DNA of 64,000 nucleotides, taken from the NCBI RefSeq assembly GCF_001757105.1, contig NZ_MDHN01000041.1, positions 186,001-250,000 of the forward strand, written 5' to 3'. The position numbers and the translations under genes were made by a program. Positions 40,685 to 50,646 of the stretch are shown in pieces. Source of the DNA: Alteromonas confluentis. Lineage in GTDB: Bacteria > Pseudomonadota > Gammaproteobacteria > Enterobacterales > Alteromonadaceae. Position 1 is the stretch's first letter, and every line of letters starts with the position of its first letter. The notes under the pieces are model-generated. The model saw only the letters and a list, made by a program, of their open reading frames with translations, was not told where the DNA came from and did not search any database.

Positions 40685-41524
40685 ATGACAAATCCAATTA
40701 GTTTTCAGGTGCCTTCTGATCTGACACTTGGTAAAACGGTTGAATATGAAAGCCAGTATAACCCGGCGTTACTTCAAGGGGTTCCTCGATCGCTGAGTCG
40801 CGACACTATCAGCTTGAATGCTGATGCCCTGCCTTTTCATGGCTGTGATATCTGGACGGGGTACGAGTTGTCATGGCTTAATGCGAAAGGTAAGCCACAG
40901 GTGGCGATTATGGAATGTCGCGTTCCTATTACCTCATGCAATCTCATCGAATCAAAATCGTTCAAGCTTTATCTGAACAGTTTCAATCAAACTGCCTTCG
41001 ATAGTACAACTCAAGTGAAAGAGCGTCTGGAAGCTGATTTGAGCAATTGTGCAGGTGAAGCAGTGACGGTGACACTTTATCTATCTAATGCATTCTCTAG
41101 TTTGTCGATGGCCGAATTTGACGGTGACGTTATCGACGATTTAGATGTGACCATCGACAGCTATTCACCGGATGCCACTTTACTGCAAACGTCAGCGAAC
41201 AATGTCTCGGAGAAGCTGGTAAGTCATCTGCTAAAATCCAATTGTCTGATAACCAGTCAACCTGACTGGGCAAGTATTCAAATTGCTTATCAAGGCGAGC
41301 AAATCAACCGGGAAAGCTTGCTGAAATACTTGATTGGTTTTCGTCAGCATAACGAATTTCACGAGCAGTGTGTCGAACGTATTTTCAGTGACATCATGAC
41401 CCACTGTAAACCTGAAAAATTAACCGTTTATGCGCGTTACACCCGCCGGGGCGGATTAGACATCAACCCATATCGTTCTAACTTCGAGCAGCCGGGCAAG
41501 AATGTACGCTCGGCGCGTCAGTAA
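40685..41524 (+). CDS. queF: NADPH-dependent 7-cyano-7-deazaguanine reductase
   Basis: Reduces preQ0 to preQ1 in queuosine synthesis. It is 279 residues, the long (YqcD-type) form. [19 protein letters not shown] is the QueF signature. The catalytic Cys187 lies in [14 protein letters not shown] and the second-half zinc/substrate residues in [12 protein letters not shown]. The C-terminus [17 protein letters not shown] is nearly identical to E. coli QueF. Confidence 0.98.
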   Translation: MTNPISFQVPSDLTLGKTVEYESQYNPALLQGVPRSLSRDTISLNADALPFHGCDIWTGYELSWLNAKGKPQVAIMECRVPITSCNLIESKSFKLYLNSFNQTAFDSTTQVKERLEADLSNCAGEAVTVTLYLSNAFSSLSMAEFDGDVIDDLDVTIDSYSPDATLLQTSANNVSEKLVSHLLKSNCLITSQPDWASIQIAYQGEQINRESLLKYLIGFRQHNEFHEQCVERIFSDIMTHCKPEKLTVYARYTRRGGLDINPYRSNFEQPGKNVRSARQ

Positions 41525-41552
41525 TTGTGATGCGAAGAATTTAAGGTTCAAC

Positions 41553-43061
41553 ATGGATTCTAAACAGTTAACAGCCCTCAAGACGCATAACGAAACGTTA
41601 GCCCAGTTCATTGTTAGGCTAAGTAGTTTCTATGAGGGACTGTCTGCAGAGACAGATAACGAACTCAAAGTCTTGCGAGGCCATTTATCCGCCAAACCTG
41701 ATTACACCTTAGCCACAGCGAGTATCAACAAGCTGAATAATCATATTCAGCTTGCACAAAGCTCAGTTAAGCAACACACCCAGCTAACCATTCGAGAATT
41801 AGAAAAATCGATAAAGCAATTTCAGCAAAACTTTGCACAAGACCAAGAGTTAACCCGGCAATGTGCGCTAGTACTTAGTGCTGCCCAAATGCCTGTAAAT
41901 AACTTGTTTGAGCTTCAGTCATTGTGTTTGCGTGCCATCAGATTATTTTCGAATGTTTCGCAACCCGTAGCGGCTGATAACAGTAAAAATATTCAAGCTG
42001 ATACAGAAGGGCGTCAAAGTGGGACCTTATTCGAGGAAATTCAAAACGAGCTTAGCCAGTTAATTAACAGCTATGCGAAGAAGCAACCTGACGAGCCGCG
42101 AGTGCAAGATCTTAAAAAGCGCCTTGATAGCCCGCTCAGTGAAGACGATTTATTGCAAACCTGTTTAACGGTTATTCGGCTGGTAGTCACAGAAACAATG
42201 CATGAAGCCACCCTCTCCGGACGCATGATTTATCGGATTTACACTGCATTGGGCGGTATCCAGGAGAAAGTTGAGTCAAGTATTGAGACGTCCTCACAGT
42301 CTTTTGAAAAACGTCAAAAGAGTTCAGCGGATATCACTTCGCAGCTAAATCAAATGGATCAGACTGTTCAGGAATCAGACTCTCTGGAATTGTTGAAACA
42401 ACAGGCCAAGACACACATCGCATCAATTTCTTCAGCAGTAGCAGATCGAAAAGCGGCTGACAATGAAGAGCAGCAAGCATTGATGAGTCTGTTTAATTCC
42501 ATGCAAACGCAACTGGAAAATTTGCAGCGCCAAGCACAGCTCTACCGACGAAAACTAGCGGAACAGACGGCCTTTAGTCATACCGATCCCCTCACCCGTT
42601 TACCTAATCGTCTGGCATATAATGAACGTTTCAATCGCGAGTATGAAGAAGCCAAATTAGATAATCGTGCGCTTTCGCTGGCAGTTATCGATATCGACTT
42701 TTTTAAGTCAATCAACGACCGCTTTGGCCACCAGGCGGGAGATAAAACATTACAGGTAGTAGGCCATCACTTGAAAAAACACCTGCACGGTGATGAATTT
42801 ATCTCGCGCTGGGGTGGCGAGGAGTTTGTTATGCTCCTACCCTTTATAGAGGTATCGGCGTTAGAGAAAAAGCTCGACGACATGAGACAATCTCTCGCTC
42901 GCTTACCGTTCAAATTTAAACAAGAAAAAGTCAGTATCACCGCCTCCTTTGGGGGAACATGCCTGCGAATGGACGACTTGCCGGAGTCAATGTTTGCCCG
43001 TGCTGACGAGTTACTTTATCAAGCCAAAAAAGGTGGCAGAAATCGCGTTGTAGTCGAATAG
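41553..43061 (+). CDS. Diguanylate cyclase with long coiled-coil N-terminus
   Basis: A 502-residue soluble protein from ATG 41553, preceded by AAGG. Residues 1-340 are helical with heptad-like spacing (ITSQLNQMDQTVQESDSLEL, MQTQLENLQRQAQLYRRKL) and carry no recognised sensor domain. The GGDEF domain has DPLTRLPNRLAYNERF, IDIDFFKSINDRFGHQAG and an active GGEEF at 421-425. The RxxD inhibitory site is absent (HGDE instead), so strong product inhibition is not expected. It is the first of a queF-linked group with ppnN 9 bases downstream. Confidence 0.93.
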   Translation: MDSKQLTALKTHNETLAQFIVRLSSFYEGLSAETDNELKVLRGHLSAKPDYTLATASINKLNNHIQLAQSSVKQHTQLTIRELEKSIKQFQQNFAQDQELTRQCALVLSAAQMPVNNLFELQSLCLRAIRLFSNVSQPVAADNSKNIQADTEGRQSGTLFEEIQNELSQLINSYAKKQPDEPRVQDLKKRLDSPLSEDDLLQTCLTVIRLVVTETMHEATLSGRMIYRIYTALGGIQEKVESSIETSSQSFEKRQKSSADITSQLNQMDQTVQESDSLELLKQQAKTHIASISSAVADRKAADNEEQQALMSLFNSMQTQLENLQRQAQLYRRKLAEQTAFSHTDPLTRLPNRLAYNERFNREYEEAKLDNRALSLAVIDIDFFKSINDRFGHQAGDKTLQVVGHHLKKHLHGDEFISRWGGEEFVMLLPFIEVSALEKKLDDMRQSLARLPFKFKQEKVSITASFGGTCLRMDDLPESMFARADELLYQAKKGGRNRVVVE

Positions 43062-43070
43062 GACTGTGAT

Positions 43071-44429
43071 ATGAATAAAGTACAGCTAAACCCTGTGGGA
43101 TGGATAAGTCAACTCTCACAGGTTGAAGTAAGTAAGCTTCAGGACATTACCAACAGCGAACTGTTTGGTGTATTCAAACGCTGTTGCCTGGCAGTATTAA
43201 ATAGCGGTGTCGACGAAGACGATGCTGAACTACTTTTCGCCCCCTTTGATAATTTTGACATCCGCCTCATACGTCGCGAACGCGGTGTGAAGATTGAATT
43301 GATCAACCCGCCGGAAGTGGCCTTTGTCGATGGGCAATTGATGCGCGGCGTGCACGAACACATCTTTGCCGTTCTTCGCGATATCCTGTTCATGGGTAAT
43401 AAATATGCCTTCGTGAACCAGAAAGCCCCATCGGAAAGTGCTGCTATTACCGACATGGTATTCGATATGCTGCGTCACGCCCAGGCATTGGAAGGCAACG
43501 ACGATGTTAATACGATTGTGTGTTGGGGTGGCCATTCGATTAAACAGCACGAATACAAATATACCAAAGAAGTTGGTTATCAACTTGGGCTTCGGGAAAT
43601 GAACATTTGCACGGGTTGTGGGCCTGGTGCAATGAAGGGGCCAATGAAAGGCGCTGCCATTGGCCACGCTAAACAACGATACAAAAAAGGCCGTTATATT
43701 GGAATTTCCGAGCCCAGTATTATTGCAGCCGAGCCGCCGAATGCTATTGTCAATGAACTCATTATTATGCCAGACATCGAGAAGCGCCTCGAAGCCTTTG
43801 TTCGTTTTGCACATGGCATTGTGATTTTCCCCGGTGGCGTGGGTACGGCTGAAGAATTGCTTTATCTGCTTGGCATTCTGATGAATGAAAGAAATGCGAT
43901 GCATCCGTTTCCGGTAGTATTAACCGGGCCAGAAGAGTCTCGTCCTTACTTTGAAGCCATTGATGAGTTTGTTGGTGCTACCCTAGGAAAAGAAGCCCGG
44001 GACAAATATCAAGTTGTTATTGATGACCCACAAGAAGTGGCGCGGATCCTGAAAACCGGTTTAGCAAAAGTCGAAAATTTCCGTCGGGCTATGGGTGACT
44101 CATTCAGCTTTAACTGGTCGCTACGCATTGACGAAGCTTTCCAGACACCGTTTGAACCCACCCACGAAAAAATGGCGGCACTGGCATTACACAATGAGCA
44201 ACCTGTCGGTGATATTGCGATGACGCTAAGAAAGGCGTTCTCGGGTATTGTAGCCGGTAACGTAAAGGCAGAGGGCGTCGCGCAAATTAAGGAAAAAGGG
44301 CCGTTTCGTCTTAATGGCGACCCGGAACTGATGACGCGCATAGACAATCTTCTGCGCTCGTTTGTGCAACAACAGCGCATGAAATTGCCAGGAAGTGAAT
44401 ATATTCCCTGCTATGTCATTGAAAAATAG
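43071..44429 (+). CDS. ppnN: Pyrimidine/purine nucleotide 5'-monophosphate nucleosidase PpnN
   Basis: Cleaves nucleoside monophosphates to base and ribose 5-phosphate; in E. coli (YgdH) it is stimulated by (p)ppGpp. It is 452 residues, close to E. coli PpnN (454). The LOG-fold motif [15 protein letters not shown] lies near residue 258, and [17 protein letters not shown] before it. It is near syd and queF as ygdH is in E. coli. Confidence 0.95.
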   Translation: MNKVQLNPVGWISQLSQVEVSKLQDITNSELFGVFKRCCLAVLNSGVDEDDAELLFAPFDNFDIRLIRRERGVKIELINPPEVAFVDGQLMRGVHEHIFAVLRDILFMGNKYAFVNQKAPSESAAITDMVFDMLRHAQALEGNDDVNTIVCWGGHSIKQHEYKYTKEVGYQLGLREMNICTGCGPGAMKGPMKGAAIGHAKQRYKKGRYIGISEPSIIAAEPPNAIVNELIIMPDIEKRLEAFVRFAHGIVIFPGGVGTAEELLYLLGILMNERNAMHPFPVVLTGPEESRPYFEAIDEFVGATLGKEARDKYQVVIDDPQEVARILKTGLAKVENFRRAMGDSFSFNWSLRIDEAFQTPFEPTHEKMAALALHNEQPVGDIAMTLRKAFSGIVAGNVKAEGVAQIKEKGPFRLNGDPELMTRIDNLLRSFVQQQRMKLPGSEYIPCYVIEK

Positions 44430-44519
44430 CGCAGTCAATCCTTGTTACGATTTTATCGTTCCTTCAGGCGCCACTTTTAATGTACACTTATCGCAATTCG
44501 CAGTAAAAAGTGAAAAGGG

Positions 44520-44894
44520 ATGAATAGCAAGGTTTTTAAACTGATTTTGCTCGGCATTGGTGCCTATGCATTGTTTGTATTTATGGTTATGTCTTTTTAT
44601 CCGGACAAACCTGAAGATATGGACTGGCAAGATCGGGAAGAATATAACAAAGTACAGATCACCAAGCTGAAACTCGGTAGTACGAAGCAAGAGGTGTGGG
44701 CTATGCTTGGCTCACCTGATATTACCGAAGCAAAAATGGAATCCGGTACCCCTATTCAGGTCATGTTTTACCGCACACAACATGTTCGTGCAGATGGCCT
44801 GACTACACAGGATGAATGCACACCCTTGTTATTTGAAAATGATCAATTGATTGCCTGGGGCGAAGGGGCCTATCAAAGTTATCTGAAATCCTGA
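44520..44894 (+). CDS. DUF3192 protein with N-terminal membrane anchor
   Basis: A 124-residue protein with one membrane segment (residues 7-26). It is followed by the same domain as the lipoprotein at 39165-39527: KLKLGSTKQEVWAMLGSPD, FYRTQ, DGLTTQDECTPLLF and WGEGAYQSY. It lacks a lipobox. The pattern is BamE/SmpA-like. Start ATG 44520 is preceded by AAAAGGG. Function unknown. Confidence 0.85.
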   Translation: MNSKVFKLILLGIGAYALFVFMVMSFYPDKPEDMDWQDREEYNKVQITKLKLGSTKQEVWAMLGSPDITEAKMESGTPIQVMFYRTQHVRADGLTTQDECTPLLFENDQLIAWGEGAYQSYLKS

Positions 44895-44904
44895 TTGCAA
44901 AACC

Positions 44905-46524
44905 ATGCTCCCTGCCACAAAAAAGATTCTTGTTTCAGATCTTCAACTTACCAAACTGTTTGATGCTTCAGATGACGATCTTTCTCTGACACAACAGTCA
45001 TTGAAACAAGCCACAAACCTTATTCAGTCGGGGAAGCATTCACCCGATGGCTTACTTGCCATCGCTTTTCTTATCGATGATAAATCAAACGCCCCCAGCT
45101 TGGCATTGCGATGCAGTGCATTGCTGACTTTCGTGGGGTTGCGTCTTCAGTTTAATGAACATTATTTACAGCATTTTGTTGCTGGCGCCTATGCGGCCAT
45201 GAGTTTTGCTAATGCCGAACGAAATCGGGTAGCGGCTTATCATCAGTTCTGTCAAAAGCGTCAACTTGATATCATTCAGTCATTATTGAAAGTAGCGAAA
45301 GTGGCAAGCAGTGCCACGCCAGAAAGGTACCTTCAAGAGAATAAACTAACGCGCGAGCAAATTTGGTTGATTATCATGTTTTGTGCGCTCAATAGTAAGG
45401 CATCTGCATTTGCCGAAAAAATACAGCCCGCCGTTAGCAGGCTGAGCTGCGCTTTCCATGCCGACCTAGGCACGCTTATCAATTATCCAGGAAAACTTTT
45501 ACCTGGCACAGCCGTCAATGTGCCAGCCGGCGGTGGCTACTATCTTTATCGTCTTTCTCTTAATACCTCGGCGGTGTGGCTGACAGACACCAATCAAGTC
45601 GTGGAAACGCCCTGTCAGAAACTCGTCAAAACCGATGCGCCGACTTTAACATTACACCGCTGGCAAACGTTGACTGCGAGATACCTTGAAGAATTTAAGC
45701 CTACAACCAGGCAGCTCTTTCCTCTTCAATATCCAATAAGTCGTTTACCCACCGAGCTGCGGAGCATCATTACGGGGTTACAGGACAGCAATGCAGATAT
45801 TAGCGCCCTCGCCCGTCGCATTGAGAATATTCCCGTATTTGCAGCCTATTTAAAAGAAACGGCCAGTACTGACAACCGCTTACAGCTTACGGTTAAAGAT
45901 GTTAAGCAAGCCATGTTAACCTATGGAATGACGCGGGTTGCCGACATGCTCATACTACGTGCGCTATCGCAACGGTTACATCAACGTTTTTTCCCTCTCA
46001 TGCCTGTTTTTGTCAGATTAAGTGAAGTGACCGCTGCGGTGGCATCAGAGCTCACTGTCCTTACCAAGAGTAAACAAACACCTCAAACTATGGCGCTCAT
46101 CGCAACGTTTTCGACGGCCCCACTATTCACCGTGGCCGGTTTTAAAACCTTAAAGCGTTGGCCGAAGGTTGAACGTCAGCTTTATAATTTAAATTCGCTA
46201 TGGAAAAGTGAACCGCAATCGTTTTCAGAAATGTCTACAGCGTTGGCCAGGCAGTGGCAGCAATCGCCTCTCTATCAAGGGATCATTAATCACTGTGGGC
46301 GCGAATTACGTGATATTCCTGGCGCACTCAAAGTCGACACGGCAATCATCAGTCTCGCTACAATGCTTGCCAGACTCTGGTTATTTGGCGAAACGCCTGA
46401 TAGCGCCTCATCTAAATTTCAACAGCAAAGCTATGCAATGCTGGGGCTAAACCATAAGTTAATCGGTGATACTCAAGGCCAGTTATCACCGCTACTTTGG
46501 TTACCATACACTCAACGGCCATAA
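44905..46524 (+). CDS. Uncharacterised protein with degenerate HDOD-like domain
   Basis: A 539-residue soluble protein. Residues about 281-400 follow the HDOD plan: RLPTELRSIITGLQDSNADI, LARRIENIPVFAAYL, then VKQAMLTYGMTRVADMLILRAL, which matches the helix where HDOD proteins read AixxLGxxxl. The diagnostic asparagine-serine (NSA) of the family is not present. Residues 1-230 are helical and unfamiliar. It follows the DUF3192 gene by 10 bases. A signalling role is inferred from the HDOD resemblance only. Confidence 0.6.
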   Translation: MLPATKKILVSDLQLTKLFDASDDDLSLTQQSLKQATNLIQSGKHSPDGLLAIAFLIDDKSNAPSLALRCSALLTFVGLRLQFNEHYLQHFVAGAYAAMSFANAERNRVAAYHQFCQKRQLDIIQSLLKVAKVASSATPERYLQENKLTREQIWLIIMFCALNSKASAFAEKIQPAVSRLSCAFHADLGTLINYPGKLLPGTAVNVPAGGGYYLYRLSLNTSAVWLTDTNQVVETPCQKLVKTDAPTLTLHRWQTLTARYLEEFKPTTRQLFPLQYPISRLPTELRSIITGLQDSNADISALARRIENIPVFAAYLKETASTDNRLQLTVKDVKQAMLTYGMTRVADMLILRALSQRLHQRFFPLMPVFVRLSEVTAAVASELTVLTKSKQTPQTMALIATFSTAPLFTVAGFKTLKRWPKVERQLYNLNSLWKSEPQSFSEMSTALARQWQQSPLYQGIINHCGRELRDIPGALKVDTAIISLATMLARLWLFGETPDSASSKFQQQSYAMLGLNHKLIGDTQGQLSPLLWLPYTQRP

Positions 46525-46749
46525 CCAACATTCACCAAACTTATGGCGAGTGAGTTTGACTTTCCTGTTACACATCGCGTTCTTCATATAAAATACTACA
46601 GTAAGTCTTAGGCTGGTTTCGAAAAAATCAGCCTGGCGCATTTCTGGCAAAAACAGCAACGGCCTTTATCGCTGCCGTAAGTCGCTGTTTAAATCACGCC
46701 TGGCAACCTAACGAATTAATAAACAAGAATTACCAAAGGATTCCACAAC

Positions 46750-47757
46750 ATGACTCAGCAACGCATTACAGTCATTCGCGGCGACGGCATTGGTCCTGAC
46801 ATCATTGACGCCACTATCAAAATTCTCGATAAGGTGGGATGCAACTTCGCTTATGATTACGCAGATGCAGGTCTGGTAGCCCTTGAAAACCACGGCGAAC
46901 TCCTGCCACAAGAAACACTGGATTTAATTGCGAAAAACAAAGTTGCGCTTAAAGGCCCATTGACTACGCCTGTGGGCGAAGGCTTTACTTCTATCAACGT
47001 GAGCCTGCGTAAACAATTTCAATTGTATGCGAACGTTCGTCCAGTACTGTCGTTCAAAGGCACCAAAGCCCGATACGAAGATATCGACATTATCACTGTT
47101 CGTGAAAACACGCAGGGGATGTATTCTGGTCTGGGACAGGTAGTTTCTGACGACGGTCAGGAAGCTGAAGCGAAGAGTAAAATCACCCGTGAAGGTGCTG
47201 AGCAAATCGTAGAATTCGCCTACGAGCTTGCCCGTCGTGAAGGCCGCAAAAAAGTAACGGCTGTACACAAAGCGAACATTCTGAAATCGACCTCTGGTTT
47301 GTTCCTGAAAGTAGCCCGTGAAGTGGGTGAGCGCTATCCCGACATCGAGTCTACCGAGATGATCGTTGATAACACGTGTATGCAACTGGTAATGAACCCA
47401 CACCAGTTTGATGTGATTGTTACGACGAACCTGTTCGGTGACATTCTTTCAGATTTGTGTGCCGGCCTGGTAGGCGGCCTTGGTATGGCTCCTGGAGCGA
47501 ATATCGGTAAAGAATGTGCTATTTTCGAAGCGGTTCACGGCTCTGCACCGGATATCGCCGGTAAGAACCTGGCAAACCCCACCTCAGTGATTCTGGCCGC
47601 GATTCAGATGCTTGAATACCTGAACATGGGTGATAAAGCGGAGAAAATTCGTAGCGCATTAAAAGAGGTTATTGAAACCGGTGACCGCACCACCCGCGAC
47701 CTCGGTGGCCAGGCTGGCACAACAGAATTCACTGACGCAGTACTTGAGCGTTTGTAA
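46750..47757 (+). CDS. Isocitrate dehydrogenase, NAD-dependent type
   Basis: Oxidises isocitrate to 2-oxoglutarate in the TCA cycle. It is 335 residues, in the short isocitrate/isopropylmalate dehydrogenase family. [17 protein letters not shown] opens the protein; phosphate-loop residues are in [11 protein letters not shown] and [25 protein letters not shown] has Asp-Ile where NADP-type E. coli Icd has Lys-Tyr, which indicates NAD. A LeuB (isopropylmalate dehydrogenase) assignment is unlikely because of the short N-terminus and the TSINVSLRK loop. A terminator follows. Confidence 0.93.
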   Translation: MTQQRITVIRGDGIGPDIIDATIKILDKVGCNFAYDYADAGLVALENHGELLPQETLDLIAKNKVALKGPLTTPVGEGFTSINVSLRKQFQLYANVRPVLSFKGTKARYEDIDIITVRENTQGMYSGLGQVVSDDGQEAEAKSKITREGAEQIVEFAYELARREGRKKVTAVHKANILKSTSGLFLKVAREVGERYPDIESTEMIVDNTCMQLVMNPHQFDVIVTTNLFGDILSDLCAGLVGGLGMAPGANIGKECAIFEAVHGSAPDIAGKNLANPTSVILAAIQMLEYLNMGDKAEKIRSALKEVIETGDRTTRDLGGQAGTTEFTDAVLERL

Positions 47758-47774
47758 TACACAGTTGTATCAAG

Positions 47775-47803
47775 AAAGGCGGGTTTAATATCCCGCCTTT
47801 TTT
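47775..47803 (+). terminator. Rho-independent terminator after isocitrate dehydrogenase
   Basis: AAAGGCGGG (47775-47783) pairs with CCCGCCTTT (47792-47800) and is followed by a T-tract. It lies 17 bases after the stop. Confidence 0.92.
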
Positions 47804-47952
47804 GTGCCTGCTAATTCACTGCTTCCACCACATTCCTTCCCCAATACAGCCTTCCTACAATACTGTCCTGAAACTGGACTCCCCAAGCTATCTCCTTATG
47901 CGTAATCTACATCCGTACACGATGTACAACCCACTTAAAAGGATGAAGAATT

Positions 47953-48273
47953 ATGTATAACCGTAAACTCGCAACTGCGGTAGCGTTAGCTACCCTGATA
48001 TTTGGAAGCTCTATGGCATCAGCTGAAGTGATTGAATCCAGCGCCAGTGAGATGGCCGGCATCACCGCGGCTGACGCCATGGATCTCAATATGGTAACTG
48101 TTGAAGAACTCATGACATTGCCCGGTATTGGCAAGAGTAAAGCTCAGGCGATTATTGCTTACCGTACAGAAAAAGGCTATTTCCACGAAGTCGACCAACT
48201 TACAGAGGTTCGCGGAATTGGTGAGAAGTTACTTGAAAAAATGCGTCACAAGGTAAAGGTTGTACCGAAATAA
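47953..48273 (+). CDS. ComEA-family exported helix-hairpin-helix protein
   Basis: A 106-residue protein with a signal peptide (residues 1-24, ending ASA). The mature part has two helix-hairpin-helix motifs, LMTLPGIGKSKAQAIIAYR and LTEVRGIGEKLLEKM, and the GYFHEVDQL linker, as in ComEA. Such periplasmic proteins bind DNA and serve in DNA uptake in naturally competent bacteria; no other competence gene is nearby. A strong terminator follows. Confidence 0.92.
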   Translation: MYNRKLATAVALATLIFGSSMASAEVIESSASEMAGITAADAMDLNMVTVEELMTLPGIGKSKAQAIIAYRTEKGYFHEVDQLTEVRGIGEKLLEKMRHKVKVVPK

Positions 48274-48288
48274 GTTGCAGATAAAACA

Positions 48289-48314
48289 AAGCCCGCATGC
48301 GCGGGCTTCTTTTT
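48289..48314. terminator. Bidirectional terminator between comEA-like gene and galU
   Basis: GCCCGC-ATGC-GCGGGC (48291-48306) with AA/TT extensions, followed by CTTCTTTTT on the plus strand and by TTTGTTTTA on the minus strand. Confidence 0.85.
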
Positions 48315-48337
48315 ATTTCTTTTACTGCTGACAATTA

Positions 48338-49231
48338 TTAGCCATTCAGTGAAGCAAGGTATTCTTTGAATTCGTCACCTAAAGCTGGGTGACGTAGTGC
48401 GTATTCCACGTTTGCTTTCATATAGCCCAATTTGCTTCCGCAGTCATGACTCTTACCTTTCATGTAGTAAGCATCTACCTGTTCAATTTTCATCAATGAA
48501 TCGATAGCATCGGTAAGTTGCACTTCACCGCCTGCACCAGGAGGCGTAAACTCAAGCAGATCCCAGATTTTTTCAGACAACACGTAGCGACCTACAACAG
48601 CCAGATCGGAAGGCGCATCTTCAAGCTCTGGTTTTTCTACCATCTGGTGAATCTTCGCCGACTCACCCGGTTTGATATCCACACCGCCAAGGTCTGCAAT
48701 ACCAAATTTGGTGATGTCTTCCTGCGGTACTTTTTCAACCATTACCTGGCTCACACGACTGGTGTTAAATTTAGCCACCATATCAGCAAGGTTATCTTTC
48801 TTCGGATTACTTGCTACGTCGTCGATAACTACGTCAGGCAGTACTACCGCAAACGGCGCGTCACCCACTAACGGATGAGCACAAAGAACAGCGTGGCCCA
48901 GACCAGCTGCGTGACCTTGACGTACGTGCATGATGGTTACGTCTTTCGGGCAAATAGACTGTACTTCTTCAAGCAGCTGACGCTTTACACGTTTCTCAAG
49001 CGTTGCTTCAAGTTCAAAAGAAGTATCGAAGTGGTTTTCAATACTATTTTTACTCGCGTGAGTTACCAGAATGATTTCTTTAACACCGGCTGCTACACAC
49101 TCATTCACAACATATTGAATAAGCGGCTTGTCAACCAGCGGCAACATTTCCTTAGGAATTGCCTTGGTAGCTGGTAGCATTCTTGTACCCAAACCTGCAA
49201 CAGGGATAACCGCTTTTTTCACTTGACTCAT
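48338..49231 (-). CDS. galU: UTP-glucose-1-phosphate uridylyltransferase
   Basis: Makes UDP-glucose for polysaccharides. It is 297 residues. The nucleotidyl-binding loop is [20 protein letters not shown] near the N-terminus and the catalytic region has [11 protein letters not shown] and [10 protein letters not shown]. It supplies UDP-glucose to the galE product and the polysaccharide genes nearby. Confidence 0.96.
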   Translation of the reverse strand: MSQVKKAVIPVAGLGTRMLPATKAIPKEMLPLVDKPLIQYVVNECVAAGVKEIILVTHASKNSIENHFDTSFELEATLEKRVKRQLLEEVQSICPKDVTIMHVRQGHAAGLGHAVLCAHPLVGDAPFAVVLPDVVIDDVASNPKKDNLADMVAKFNTSRVSQVMVEKVPQEDITKFGIADLGGVDIKPGESAKIHQMVEKPELEDAPSDLAVVGRYVLSEKIWDLLEFTPPGAGGEVQLTDAIDSLMKIEQVDAYYMKGKSHDCGSKLGYMKANVEYALRHPALGDEFKEYLASLNG

Positions 49232-49788
49232 ATTAAGTGTCCTTTTACTAAATTCCTCGACCCATGGCGTAATGCAATCCTTATTCCGCCATGCAGTTCG
49301 ACATAAAATAATTTTGCTTTCACAAGCAATTTGATTGACGGTTTATGCCGTAACAACCAATCAATAAATCAGCCAATATCTTTTGGCTGAAGATAAACGG
49401 GCATACTGCTAAAGACTCTCTCCCTAACAATGTCCCAAAAACGGGCACGTTCCCAAACACAGGGCGTGCTACGCACCAAATTAGCTCAAAATCACCATAT
49501 TAGTGCACTAGCAATGATGTTCTAAATGTAACCGAGTTCTGTTGGCAATCGATAAAACATCAACGCGTTTCAAATGTGATTACAGAGATTGTCATGTCTG
49601 CAAAAACTATCGTATTGACAAACACTATCTGGTCCACAGAGATTACTTACGCGCTTTCGGCGTAGTAAGTTCAGCAATTATGCTGAAGATAGCATCTTAA
49701 TCTTTTAGAGCGCTTAATTGTCTTTCTAAACATTTATTTATCACCGGGCGGCGACTAGTATACCGAGTGCATCATGACGATTGTATGA
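49232..49788. other. 557-base non-coding interval between galU and glycosyltransferase genes
   Basis: No credible gene is visible. Three consecutive short hairpins lie near its middle: ACTTACGC/GCGTAGTAAGT (about 49645-49670, with a bulge), TCAGCA-ATTA-TGCTGA (49671-49686) and AAGAT-AGC-ATCTT (49687-49699). The last is followed by AATCTTTT. They may be a terminator cluster or part of a small RNA; I cannot tell which. Confidence 0.4.
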
Positions 49789-50646
49789 CTAATCTAACGC
49801 ACCTGTTTTACCTTTGACACCATCTTTTAGCCCCTTAAGGAAGAAACGGCCTCGTATTTTGCCTTGTTCAAATACCCAGCGATTGATTAGCCAACGTACT
49901 GGCAATCCCATAAGGTTGCGACATTTCCAATATAGTGGAACGTAATCTCTTCGGCTTAGTATTAGAATATTTCTGGCTTGATAGTACAAGCGTATGGGAG
50001 CGCCACGTTTGAACGTCAAACCGAGAATTTTCTTTCGACCATCTCCTTGTCGATGTCGCATTTTTACATTCAGGAGTTTCACAATCTGATACCCCTTATC
50101 TCTAGCGCGCCAACACCACTCATGATCTACGCCATCGATAAAAAGTGACTCTTCTTTCTCACCAACCGTTTTAAAAATGTCGGCATTTAGCAACATTCCC
50201 GATGCAATAATCTGCTTAACAGAAGCAAAATCTTCGCTGATTTTTCGCTCATGCTGAATGGCAGGGCTAACAGCTTCAGCATTAAACTCACAAACGATTT
50301 GTGGCCCCACCGCGGCAATGTTCTCCACACTCTGTTGCGCTTTGGAAAACCCGTCGCAAAGACCCGTTAGTAGTGCTGAGGTTATGTCGCTATCTTGGTC
50401 GAATAGCGCGATGTGACTACAGCCACACTCAATAAGCACTTTAATCCCAGCGTTCTGAGCGGCGGCGATACCGATATTTGAAGGAAAATGAAGATAAGTA
50501 ATTTCAGTAGAAAATGTGTCGACTAAGGGTTCCGGTGAATTGTCTACCAGGATGATAGGTAAATTCTCAGCCTCAATACCCGACAGCACCTTGTTGAGAT
50601 GCGTTAAGTCGGGGTGAAAAAGTATAATAACGATGCCGGGCTTCAC
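49789..50646 (-). CDS. Glycosyltransferase family 2, rhamnosyltransferase-like
   Basis: A 285-residue GT-A glycosyltransferase beginning IVIILFHPDLTHLNKVLSGI. IALFDQDSD supplies the DxD metal-binding motif, and LFIDGVDHEWCWRARDKGYQ the acceptor-side motif of rhamnosyltransferase-type GT2 enzymes (RfbF/WbbL-like). Its start overlaps the stop of the preceding glycosyltransferase gene (ATGA). Donor and acceptor sugars are not known. Confidence 0.88.
   Translation of the reverse strand: MKPGIVIILFHPDLTHLNKVLSGIEAENLPIILVDNSPEPLVDTFSTEITYLHFPSNIGIAAAQNAGIKVLIECGCSHIALFDQDSDITSALLTGLCDGFSKAQQSVENIAAVGPQIVCEFNAEAVSPAIQHERKISEDFASVKQIIASGMLLNADIFKTVGEKEESLFIDGVDHEWCWRARDKGYQIVKLLNVKMRHRQGDGRKKILGLTFKRGAPIRLYYQARNILILSRRDYVPLYWKCRNLMGLPVRWLINRWVFEQGKIRGRFFLKGLKDGVKGKTGALD

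Noticed and set aside
43230..43904. 224-codon minus-strand frame
   Set aside because: Antisense shadow of ppnN; low-complexity, His/Phe-rich translation with no family resemblance.
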